NCBI GenBank assembly: GCA_028456385.1
Contig: JALNQF010000041.1
Span: 1 to 64,000, forward strand
Reading direction: 5' to 3'
Length of the DNA: 64,000 nucleotides
Source of the DNA: Ophiosphaerella korrae
Taxonomy: Eukaryota; Ascomycota; Dothideomycetes; Pleosporales; Phaeosphaeriaceae
A program made the position numbers and the translations under genes. Of this stretch, positions 44,063-54,792 are shown piece by piece. Each line of letters starts with the position of its first letter. The stretch's first letter is position 1. The notes below the pieces were generated by a model that searched no databases, was not told where the DNA came from, and saw nothing but the letters and a program-made list of their open reading frames with translations.

Positions 44063-44761
44063 GCGTCCGCAAATTGACAACCAGACCACAACAGCTTCAT
44101 TTAGCTAACAACGTGTTCTGGAGCCTAGGATGTCCCCGACGGACATGTGCATTGGTCAGCTGCACTGAAAACACAGACTCGTAGCGTTTACGGTATATGG
44201 AGCTGCAGGACAACGTCGGAAAAAGGTTTCTGTTACGTTGAAAATAAGAAACACGGCATCAGCTTCCTGCACATCGCGCTCTAGGGATGTCAACGTAATC
44301 TGTTGGGAGTCCTACTTGTGTTGGTCAACTTCCATATTGAGCAGTGAACAAAGGATGTGGCCCATGCCCGATGGCAGGCGAGCATCGCAAGGTACAGTCA
44401 CCCGTCCCGCCATTTTGCACCAGTACCTACACTACGACAAAGGCTGGATCTGGGCACTGTGATGCGATCAGTCCTGTGGGCGACTTCGAGATTCGCTGCT
44501 TTTACATTTGTAGATAGGTAGTGTATAGATGATGCAGTTGCAAGGTACAAGTATATACCACCTGTATTGCTTCCACGCCTTCGCAGGCTGCAAGATTTGA
44601 ACCTTAACAAATGAAATAATGCCAAGCCTTTCCCTTCTTGCCGAGATCTTGTGTTATCTGTGTTGGAACCTGAGTTAACTACTGTCATCCTTTCTGTAGC
44701 ATGGTAAGATATGGCACGCTGGCGACCTGCCCCTGCGTGCGGTAGTACTAACAATTGGGAA
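44063..44761. other. Intergenic, no gene seen
   Basis: About 700 bases before the 3' end of the DUF1917-like gene. A CCCGCCATTT word at about 44,405 repeats one at 43,847. Nothing else was recognised. Confidence 0.4.
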
Positions 44762-45919
44762 TCAAAAACAGCTGCTGAGAGTCGTCTGCTTTTGACATAC
44801 TTGTGATGGCTTGGCTGCAGCCATCATCTTCGCACTGCTGTATAGGCTTGCTTGTAGCCCGAACATTGAGGCTGTTTGATTGTAAAGGTCTAGATAGGTG
44901 AAGGCGTCTGATTTGTAGTAAATTGATTGTCCGGAAGCGAGTAAGCCCATTGTCTTGAGCTCAGAGAGGACACGAAGCACGTCATCCTCGTTTCTAAAAT
45001 CCTTTCGCTCTGTTAGATCGAAGTGTCAAATTGGTATCTAAGACGCAGCCATACCTTTGTATAGATACAGATGAGTCGACTCCCTGGCTGGCCTGGATCT
45101 GAGGCAACCTTGGCTGTGGGACCAAGACGGTTGTCGATAACTCCTTGGACAATTATTTTCCACACGCGAGTAACATCCTCCAACTTGGGAAATAACATCC
45201 ACTTGCTCCTTGTCAGCATATTACGAGTAGTGGCAAGCAGCAATGACGGCCAGCCTTGTAGCAAGACTTACCTTGCCTACAAGAACCCCACATTCTACTG
45301 CAAGATGGGTGATTTGTTGCTGTAGCACCTTGCTCTCCTCACTGAGCGACTTGGCAAGCGCTGTTTTTGGACTTTGCGAGGACTTAGCCTGCAGGTCTTG
45401 GCGAGTTTGAAGGGATGTGGCAAGGAGATTAGACCCGCGACTGGTAAACTCTTGAACCCGAGGTGTCTCGTGCGAATGACTGCTGTAAGGATTATGGACC
45501 CAGATCCATGGACAGGTGAGGACAGATGTAGTGAGCGGTGGAAGGCGTTTGACAAAGTCGTCGACAGACTCGGTCAACTGCCATGCATCGGGAGAGCCTT
45601 GGCCAGGGTTGTAAAGAGGGCCTTGGATGGAAAGGCTCTCTCGTTCTATTGCTCTCTGGTTGGATTCCGAGTTGGTGGTTGGGGTACCTAGCATGGTTAC
45701 TTGAGCTCTTGTTGACGCTAATATGGCGTTTAGGTCTGACTTTGGAGGCCAGCGGAAGGACTGCGGGCCCGAGTCTTGGCCGCTCTTGTACTCTTCATCC
45801 TCGTCACCTGCACGTGTCAGCAATGTGCCTTTTGCGGCCATGGTGGACACGAACTCACCATAGAGACTAGACTCATCCGAGATCCACCCCTGGCCAGACA
45901 CAAGCTCCTCAACCACCAT
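44762..45919 (-). CDS. DUF1917/BLES03-like protein, 327 aa, 4 exons
   Basis: The exons are 45919-45859, 45807-45272, 45201-45055 and 45001-44762. The first intron (51 bp, GTGAGT to CAG) is stop-free and in frame, so its removal (SSLYG-DEDEEYK) is likely but not certain. The second joins LVGK-WMLFPKLEDVTRVW, and the third joins ICIYTK-DFRNEDDVLRVL, where two in-frame acceptors are possible. The C-terminal half fits the DUF1917 (UPF0696, C11orf68/BLES03) pattern: KWM-F, VW..I......RLGPTAKVA, LICIYT, a DVLRVL-ELK helix, and IYYKSDAFTYLDLY, ending in a GLQASLYSS motif. The human relative's structure resembles the eIF4E fold, but its function is unclear. The N terminus is variable and acidic. It diverges from the primase gene over 292 bp. 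Confidence 0.75.
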
Positions 45920-46211
45920 GTTTGGGGAGGGCAAGAGAAGTGAGCGAGGTCATGGCAGGTGCTATTGCACGAAGTTGCTTCTACACAAAGTTTGCGAGCT
46001 GCTCCTGCAGTCCGTCACATTGCATATTGGGGAGGAGCAACGGTCTAATTGGCCGACTGCAGCAGGGGTGGCCAGACGTCACTGCCAGTCTACGCGAAAT
46101 AGTGGTCGCGCTAGCACGCGTCCCGTCGCGTCGCCCTCACGTTGAGATGGGCAGCCGCTGACTGACATCAAATTGCACTTTGGCTCATATCAAACATATG
46201 CAGACGCAGCC
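45920..46211. promoter_or_regulatory. Divergent promoter region of the DUF1917 gene and PRI1, with MCB/SCB-like sites
   Basis: It contains ACGCGT at 46116-46121 (an MluI cell-cycle box core), CGCGAAA at 46093-46099 (SCB core) and two GTCGCG words at about 46105 and 46124, all within about 120 bases before the primase ATG. MBF and SBF use such sites to drive DNA-replication genes at G1/S in yeasts, and a DNA primase gene is a classic target. Confidence 0.5.
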
Positions 46212-47719
46212 ATGCCGCACTCCGTAGCCGCTATCAAGCCCGAGCCAGCTACTCAAGACGTTCCCATGGACGATGCAATCACTCCGCCACCGGAAGACAA
46301 GGCCAAAGTCAACCTCGAGCAGCTCTTTGATGATGACGACGACGACAATGAGTTTCCATCCAGCGCCTCGGGTGTCAAGTCAGAGGAATCATCCCAGCCC
46401 GCGCCGCTGTACGTTACACTCATCTTTGCACGCACGCACACACAGAACCACTGGCTGACGCTTCTAGCAAAATCTCGCCAAAGTCCTCCTTCTCCGACCC
46501 TGAAATCATGCGTGCCTTCTACCAACGCCTCTTTCCCTTCCGCCCGCTGTTCCAATGGCTCAATCACGCCGCCGCCCCTACTCCAGCTTTCGCACACCGT
46601 GAGTTCGCCTTCACACTCCCCAACGATGCCTATCTGCGCTACCAGTCTTTCCCCACCGCCGATCTTCTGCGCAACCAATGCATAAAAATGTTACCCTCGC
46701 GTTTTGAAATCGGGCCACAGTACAGCACCAATCCCCGGGATCGCAAGACGGTCAGGAAGGCAAGTGCATTTCGTCCCATCATGAAAGAGTTGGTGTTTGA
46801 TATCGACATGACCGACTACGACGACATCAGAACATGCTGCACAGGTGCAAATATATGCCACAAGTGTTGGGCCTTTATTACAATGGCCATAAAAGTCATC
46901 GACGTCGCTCTCCGAGATGACTTTGGGTTCAAACACATCCTATGGGTCTACTCCGGTCGTCGCGGAGCTCATGCTTGGGTTTGTGATAAGCGTGCACGCC
47001 AACTAGATGACCAAAGAAGGAGAAGTATTGCCGGCTACCTCGAATTATTAAAAGGCGGCGACAAAGGCGGTAAAAGAGTAAATGTGCGAAGACCGCTACA
47101 CACCCACCTCGAACGCAGCCTGAACATCCTCAAGGACCATTTCCAGACTTCTATTCTCGCCGAACAAGATCCCTGGGCCAGTGACGAAAAAGCGGCTCAT
47201 CTTCTTAATCTATTACCAGACCCCACCCTCAAAGCCGCTCTCCAAAAGAAATGGGATTCATCACCCTCACGCCCCAGTGCATCGAAATGGGCTGACATCG
47301 ATGCGCTTGCCAAATCAGGCGCGCTTTCCAAATCCCCGCGCGACCTCGTGGAAGCAAAACAAGATATTGTGCTTGAATACACATACCCACGTCTCGACGC
47401 CGAAGTCTCCAAGAAGTTAAACCATTTGCTCAAATCCCCCTTCGTCGTACACCCCGGAACGGGTCGCGTTTGTGTCCCTATCGACACAAAGAAAGTTGAA
47501 GACTTTGACCCGCTGGGTGTACCAACAGTCACACAGCTCCTTGCCGAGATTGACGAGTGGGATGGCGAGGGTATGGAGAAGAAGACACAAGATTGGGAAA
47601 AGACTAGCTTAAAGCCGTACATTGATCATTTTCGGCGGTTTGTTGCCGGTCTGTTGGAGGAGGACAGACCGGCAGTGAAGCGAGAAAGGGAAGAAGGCGT
47701 AGACGCAATGGAGTTTTGA
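46212..47719 (+). CDS. PRI1: DNA primase small catalytic subunit, 482 aa, 2 exons
   Basis: The exons are 46212-46408 and 46468-47719; a 59-bp intron (GTACGT to TAG) joins PAPL-KISPKSSFSDPEIMRAFYQRLFPF. The first 65 residues are an acidic, low-complexity leader. The archaeo-eukaryotic primase core shows the catalytic ELVFDIDMTDYDDIR (Asp-x-Asp), the zinc motif CC-x7-C-x2-C (TCCTGANICHKC), WVYSGRRGAHAWVCD, and DQRRRSIAGYLELLKGG. It makes RNA primers in the polymerase alpha-primase complex in the nucleus, together with the Pri2 subunit. The length is slightly above yeast Pri1 because of the leader. The start ATG on 46212 is the first in the exon frame. Confidence 0.94.
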
Positions 47720-47944
47720 ATGACCTTTTCTGTATATATCATAATTGCGGGGTTTCAAATACTATCAAATTAAAGCCTTGTACAATGCCCGTGCTGCACA
47801 AATCACGTTGGATCTGACTAAAGAGTGGGGTGTGAGCACAAAATCTTGTTTGCATTTGAGTGGAAAGTTACGCTTGTCCCTCACTTTTCCAATGCTAAAT
47901 GTACAACGACGTCCCAGCTGGCTTGGGGTTTCTCTTCACCTCCC
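47720..47944. other. Short convergent spacer between PRI1 and PHB2
   Basis: 225 bases between two stop codons; holds both 3' untranslated regions. Nothing else was seen. Confidence 0.5.
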
Positions 47945-49006
47945 TTATGCCTTGGACCTCTTTTCCTTATCTGACTGCGTTTGCGTGATATTAAGTCCCA
48001 AGCCGTTTGAGTCCAAATATACTTTGTTGGCCGAATTTTGTAGGATCTGGGCAATGTTCCTCGCGTTCTCAAACTCTCTTAAATCGACATAGGACCTGCT
48101 CTTCTTGATGGCATCACCAATCAGTTCGGCAGAACGGGCCTCACCCTGGGCACGGACAACAGTAGCTTGCTTTTCCTGGCGCGCTTTGTCGACTACGAAG
48201 GCAGCCCGTTGAGCTTCTTGCTGAGCGACTTGCTTGGCTTCGACAGCGGCAGTGAACTCTGGTGAGAAGGCGAGGTGCTGTGGGGGTAAGTGTGTGTTGG
48301 GCGAGACATGCTGGGGGAGGAGACTTACTGTCAGAGAAACATCATCGAGCATAATATTAAATCTTGCTGCTCTCCTCACAAGGTTATCCCGGACTAACCG
48401 GGAGACGTTTTCACGCTGTGTGATCAACTGGCTGGCATTGAATTGTGCCACCACGCTCTTGAGCACTTCGTTGACGATGGAAGGCAGCACTCTTTCGTCG
48501 TAATCGGTTCCTAGTGTCCTGTAGATTTGGGGAAGTGCATCCACCCGCGGTCTTGATAGCACACGACAGGTTATGTTCACCATCTGCAAGTCCTTTGTTC
48601 CTGTCAGGGACGCAACGTTTCGTGGTTTGGCGCGGACATCGTAGGTGATAGGTGTTTCAAACCACGGAAGACGGAAATGGGTACCTTCGCTGTAAATTTC
48701 CTTCTGGACACCACCTAACCTGGTATACTTGATAGCCCGATGACCACCATCGACTATTCTTTGATTAGCTTGGTGCTCAGTCTTCGACCCTCGGGAGGCG
48801 TTTTCCATTCCAGTGTGTCGAAATTACGCACCATTGAACAACGCATTGTTCGCAACCCAGATGCCTCCACCAATTAGTACAAGCCCACCAATGCCTCCAA
48901 ACAGGCCTTTGGGAGGTCCCCCTCCGCCTCCTCCCAATCCCCGGGATCGTCGAGTGAGTTCATTCTGAATGCGTGCCCACGCTTCTTTGGGATCTGGAGC
49001 AGACAT
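47945..49006 (-). CDS. PHB2: Prohibitin-2, 310 aa, 3 exons
   Basis: The exons are 49006-48832, 48753-48329 and 48277-47945. Splicing gives ANNALFN-VDGGHRAIKYTRLGG and [31 protein letters not shown]; the second intron (51 bp) is stop-free and in frame. Features are the Gly-rich N-terminal stretch before a hydrophobic anchor (LFGGIGGLVLIGGGIWVANNA), the SPFH/PHB domain (residues about 60-210), and a C-terminal coiled coil ([35 protein letters not shown]). It forms ring complexes with prohibitin-1 in the inner mitochondrial membrane and supports respiratory-chain assembly and cristae. The length equals the usual 305-315 aa. Confidence 0.95.
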
Positions 49007-49700
49007 TTTGACGATACGTGGCCCAAGGCTGGCGTGGTGCGGAGAGACGTGCAGGCGGCGACAATTATGACACTGGTGATGCGCTCACCCCGGAAGAAAA
49101 GGTATCGGCGAATCACAAACACCGACGCAAGGTAGGTGCCAAGCCATCACCAGCGTTGCGTTTCTTTCGATCAAGCTCTAGATGATAGTTTTGACAGACC
49201 CCAAGGGTCTTTTTCGACCCTCATAACTTCCTCCGGCCTGCTTGCTGCGGGTCTCACGGCCCATCATGGCTTATATCACACTGGGGCTGCAAACAGGTGT
49301 CACATTATGCTTGCGCACGTCCCAGCCAATCAACTTCACACCCAAATGAGCTCTTAAGCACAGCTGTCCATAACCTCACTGAATACCCGATAAGCCCTGT
49401 AGTGCCCATATGGTGGCCTTTCCCTCTATTCTATTGCAATCATTCTGAGATATCCCATTTCTTCCCTTTAAAGGTCAGCAATCTCGTTGCGACTGTCGTG
49501 GGCTGCGTGCGACGCTGGCGAAGCTACTCATAGAGTTTTAGGTAGATCATTACCCATTGGCTTAACTTTATATACCGGGATATACTAACCAGTGTCAAGA
49601 CTTGAACTACTTCATATTATCATAGCCCGGCATTTCTAACCCTCATTCACATCACCTACAGTTGTGACCAAACCATCATCGTTCGCGTCCTGCCACCGCC
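49007..49700. promoter_or_regulatory. Divergent spacer between PHB2 and the lectin-receptor gene
   Basis: 694 bases holding both promoters. Short frames at 49136-49533 show no motif. No clear core promoter element was identified. Confidence 0.4.
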
Positions 49701-51176
49701 ATGTACATTACGGTACGATCGCTTCGAACAGCTGCGTGGTCAACGATTGCCTTCTCCGCTACTCGCGCATCATATGTAATAGACAACCTTAGTTTTGGTC
49801 AGAAAGAGGGCAGCTTCATCTCTACTGACCTAAGAACCATCCCACACTGGACTGTTCAAGGCAATGACGATTATGTTCCTCAGATCTTGTCTGACCGTGT
49901 CATCCTAACACCGCCATATCCCGGCAATAAGCGTGGTGCACTATGGACTACAGATCCTTTGCATCACTCCGGTGACTGGACGGCCGAAGTAGATTTCAGG
50001 GCTTCAGGCATGGATAGGGGAGCTGGCAATCTGCAAATATGGTATGTGAAGGAGTCGCAAGCACGCGAGACACCTACCAGCCTGTACACGGCACCAAAGT
50101 TTGATGGCTTGGTACTAGTCGTTGATCAATATGAGGGGCATGGAGGCTCGGTGCGGGGGTTCTTGAACGATGGATCTATTGACATCAAGTCGCACCCTGA
50201 CCCAGATACCCTTGCTTTTGGGAAGTGTGACAATGCCTACAGAAACCGCGGCCTTCTAAGCAAGCTCAAGTTGCACCATGCAGACGGCTATCTTGAGGTT
50301 CTCATCGATGGAGAGTCATGTTTCAAAACTGATAAGGTACCATCAGATACTCCTTCTTCAGCAAATTTTTAACGGCTACATAGATTAATCTCCCAGAAGG
50401 CTACTATTTCGGTGTGAGCGCCTCCTCCGCCGAAAACCCAGACTCCTTCGAGATCCATAAATTCGTCGTCACCACTGTCAATACCTACAACCAAAAGGGG
50501 AATAATGACCACAACAGTTTCCAGCGCCAGCCCTGGCACCAAGAGCAGGCTGACATGGCTTCCAAAAGGGCCCATGAGGAACAAACGCACAAACAGACGC
50601 AAGCACTACGCAACAGCGACCATTCCAACATTCCACAAATGCTCGAAGACGTGCTCGCTGGAAGCATCCGCAGCCAAGCAGATCAATTCGCCGATTTACA
50701 CAACAGGATTCAAATCATCAACAATCGTGTGGCCGAGATCCACGAGATGGTCGAGAAAATGGTACAGCAGAATGAGCAACGGTTCAATGATTTGATGAAC
50801 CGTGTTGTTCCCATAGATGATCGTTCTGCAGCCACAATCCATAATGTGGAAAAGGTTGAACGCACTACCATGGAAATTCTACGAGATTTGGAGAGCAAGG
50901 ATTTTAAGGATATGATGAAACAGATCCATTGGGCACTGGAGAAGAATCATGATGGATTGACGCAGAGTTTACCATTGGCTATGGGTGCAGGTAAGCAATC
51001 AATTTTATCATGCTTCTTCGGCGGAGCAAGGAACTAACAGGAACACAGTATATGGCAAGCATAAACCGAATATCTCGTTCTTCCTTTTTATCGCGATTGC
51101 GGTGCAAATCATGGTCACCGGCGCGTACATCATGTATAAGAAAAGGAGGAATAGTGCACCCAAGAAGTATCTATGA
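49701..51176 (+). CDS. L-type lectin cargo receptor (Emp47/ERGIC-53-like), 456 aa, 3 exons
   Basis: The exons are 49701-50336, 50384-50990 and 51049-51176, with introns of 47 and 58 bp. The first join gives FKTDK-INLPEGYYFGVSASSAENPDSFEIHKF; the second gives LAMGA-VYGKHKPNISFFLF. The N terminus carries a probable signal sequence (AAWSTIAFSATRASY). Residues about 25-240 form the legume-lectin-like fold, with HWTVQGND, ALWTTDPLHHSGDWTAEVDFRASG, and FDGLVLVVDQYEGHGGSVRGFLNDG near the sugar/calcium site. A coiled coil (residues about 300-400) is followed by one transmembrane helix (ISFFLFIAIAVQIMVTGAYIMY) and a basic tail ending KKYL. Such receptors carry glycoproteins between ER and Golgi, and the tail lysines fit ER retrieval. 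Confidence 0.9.
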
Positions 51177-51615
51177 GCGCTAAAACGTGGTTTAGAAGAA
51201 TAGAAGTATGGGATGGTATGTTGTTATCATTAATAAAGCTGTATTTATGTATCGTACTATGATTTTTGTGCATTCTTGCGGCGTTGGTGGGGACGGTAAT
51301 TCTATAGCGGGTGTGTATCGTGGATACGAGAATGAGTTTCACATTGTTTATTTGAAGCTTCATGAGCTCAATTTGATTTCATGGAATGTCTATGCTGAAT
51401 GTGCGCGCATGTATCACCTAGACAGTATCTTATAGGTACCATGAATTGAGTAACGAAACAAACGGGCATGTAGATAGCAAGTTCGTGGTGAGATTGGTTT
51501 AGAGTATATCTGTCCCCATGTGGTGGAACCTATTTAATCCTTTCCATTCGTAGGGACGCCGTAACTCGTATCGATCATGTCACAGACCTTAGTTTAGCGG
51601 TTGGTCTTGATGGGT
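51177..51615. other. Convergent spacer between the lectin receptor and ubiquitin-fusion genes
   Basis: About 440 bases, AT-richer than the genes, with only shadow-like short frames. It holds both 3' untranslated regions. Confidence 0.45.
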
Positions 51616-52770
<1,155 letters not shown>

Positions 52771-54792
52771 ATGCTGTCCACAAATATGCCCGCGGGCATT
52801 CAACGCCGACGCAACCAGCACCGAAGACAAAACTCAACACCTGCTGCGTTCGAGGCGCCCACAGTACCACCACTCCCTGCCAACCCACAGCTACGACGAC
52901 ACCGGACAGGCATGAGCTTGGATCTTCGAGGCATCAAGCTCGAGGCCATGCGTGCTCAGAGCCAAGCACCTATTCTGGAACACACTAACCAAGGATCAAT
53001 CAACCCACTAACCTCCAGGCAGGAGAATAAAAGTATGGTAAGTAATACTAACCTAGGACAATCACCACAGCTTTCTATGCAAGTAGCGCAACCGCACAGC
53101 CAGCCCCAGCCGGGCCCCCAGGATACCTTTTTGCAATCCCCAGTACAGACATCTCTCTCCTCCCCGCGGACTCCACAACGGACACTCCGCGCGCAGTCTC
53201 CCCAGCAGCCTCCCCAATCTCCCTCAAAAGCTCCCACCGAGCAGCAATTGAAAGATCTCCAGGAACACATTCAGTCAGTGTATGGTTCCTGCGGGCAAGT
53301 CTTCATCAATATCCTCCCCACCCCCACAGCAACGCCTCAAAAGCCAGCCCAACTCGCTAGCCATAACTCTCTCAACACAATCCTGCACCCGTCAATCTTC
53401 AACCAGGTTAACGACATCAATTTCCCACCTACATCGAACGCTATGACCTTTGACTTTGAAAATCCTGACATGGACATGGGCTACGAATCGTCATCCTATT
53501 ACACATCCGATGCATTGTCGCCATCACCCGTCTCTTCACCACGCCAGAAACCAGCACAGTCTTTCCTCGAACAGATCAATGAGTATCCGACCCAGGAGAT
53601 GCTCTTCGCCCAACCGCCACCTCTCATGCCCCAAGTCTCCATGTCAATGAATGGCCTACCGCTTCCCACAGACCCGTTTCAACCTTCGCTTTTCAATGAA
53701 TTGGAGGTTGATGCAAGTCTTGAATATACTGGCATTGCTCCAGAAGAGGTCCAGCGATATATCAGTGAACAAGACGCGATCACAAACAAGTGGACTTGCC
53801 TCTATCAAGATTGTGGCAAAGTATTTGGCAGGAGAGAAAACATCAGATCCCACGTTCAGACGCATCTTGGAGACAGGCAATTTAGATGCAATGGCTGTGG
53901 CAAATGCTTTGTCAGGCAGCACGATCTGAAGCGACATGCAAAAATTCATTCAGGAAATAAACCTTACAAATGCCCTTGTGGCGCAGGTTTTGCTCGTCAG
54001 GATGCCCTCACTCGTCATCGCCAGCGTGGCATGTGTGTAGGTGGCTTCGCAGATGCTGTTCGTAAACAAGTCAAGCGCGGACGGCCGAAGAAAAACCACC
54101 TCGATATGGAGCAACGAATCGAGAAGGCTAATCGAACTAGGCAAGCAATTACATCGGCCGCTTCTTCCGTATCCGCAGGCTCGCCTTCTTCTGATATGCG
54201 ATCGCCGTCACCACTTGAAGGTTATGAGCCTGCCCAGTCACCCCAGCGCCTGTCTGACTTCAGGAACTTCAATGACTCACTGAGCGCACCAACAGATACA
54301 TTCAGGTATGTTTGTCAACATCATTGTTTTCTTCTTGCTAATTTAACTTGTAGTTTCGCAACCACCTCAAGTCCCTTTGCGGAGGATAGTCAAATACCAA
54401 ACGCAACGTTCACAACATCCACATCCTACACCAGCGATGCTGCATCCATGAGCATTCTTCAACAATTCACACAGACCTCGCACACACCTCCAATGTCTCC
54501 CGCTGATCCCCGACCGTATTCGGCAGGATCTGCAAATGATACAAATGCACCAGTTCGATCAAGCCCATTGAAAGGTTCATCTACTCCATCGCGATCTTCT
54601 ATCCAATCAAATCCTTTCTCGACTCCGCCGACATCACCAGTCGAGCCAAAGGACGAACTTGATGAGCTCTTCAGCGCACTACCAGACAGTTCATATTCTC
54701 ATTTTGAGCTTGAGATGAAGGCTCTTGGCGAGCCGAGTGAATTTACCTCACTTGACTCCTCGTCGTACGAGTTTATGAACTTCGATGTATAA
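52771..54792 (+). CDS. Ace2/Swi5-like C2H2 zinc-finger transcription factor, about 646-657 aa
   Basis: The frame is open without a stop from the ATG on 52771 to 54792, but contains one convincing intron, 54306-54353 (48 bp, GTATGT to TAG), giving DTFR/S-FATTSSPF, and one possible 33-bp intron at 53038-53070 (GTAAGT, ACTAACC branch-like, CACAG). Three C2H2 fingers lie near residues 345-430: TCLYQDCGKVFGRRENIRSHVQTH, FRCNGCGKCFVRQHDLKRHAKIH and a third, atypical YKCPCGAGFARQDALTRHRQRGMC. This trio, including the last finger's unusual spacing, is the Ace2/Swi5 signature. The rest is Pro/Ser/Gln-rich and disordered. Yeast relatives control daughter-cell separation and G1 genes; in filamentous ascomycetes they affect growth and conidiation. 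The target set here is unknown. Confidence 0.88.
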   Translation: MLSTNMPAGIQRRRNQHRRQNSTPAAFEAPTVPPLPANPQLRRHRTGMSLDLRGIKLEAMRAQSQAPILEHTNQGSINPLTSRQENKSMVSNTNLGQSPQLSMQVAQPHSQPQPGPQDTFLQSPVQTSLSSPRTPQRTLRAQSPQQPPQSPSKAPTEQQLKDLQEHIQSVYGSCGQVFINILPTPTATPQKPAQLASHNSLNTILHPSIFNQVNDINFPPTSNAMTFDFENPDMDMGYESSSYYTSDALSPSPVSSPRQKPAQSFLEQINEYPTQEMLFAQPPPLMPQVSMSMNGLPLPTDPFQPSLFNELEVDASLEYTGIAPEEVQRYISEQDAITNKWTCLYQDCGKVFGRRENIRSHVQTHLGDRQFRCNGCGKCFVRQHDLKRHAKIHSGNKPYKCPCGAGFARQDALTRHRQRGMCVGGFADAVRKQVKRGRPKKNHLDMEQRIEKANRTRQAITSAASSVSAGSPSSDMRSPSPLEGYEPAQSPQRLSDFRNFNDSLSAPTDTFRYVCQHHCFLLANLTCSFATTSSPFAEDSQIPNATFTTSTSYTSDAASMSILQQFTQTSHTPPMSPADPRPYSAGSANDTNAPVRSSPLKGSSTPSRSSIQSNPFSTPPTSPVEPKDELDELFSALPDSSYSHFELEMKALGEPSEFTSLDSSSYEFMNFDV

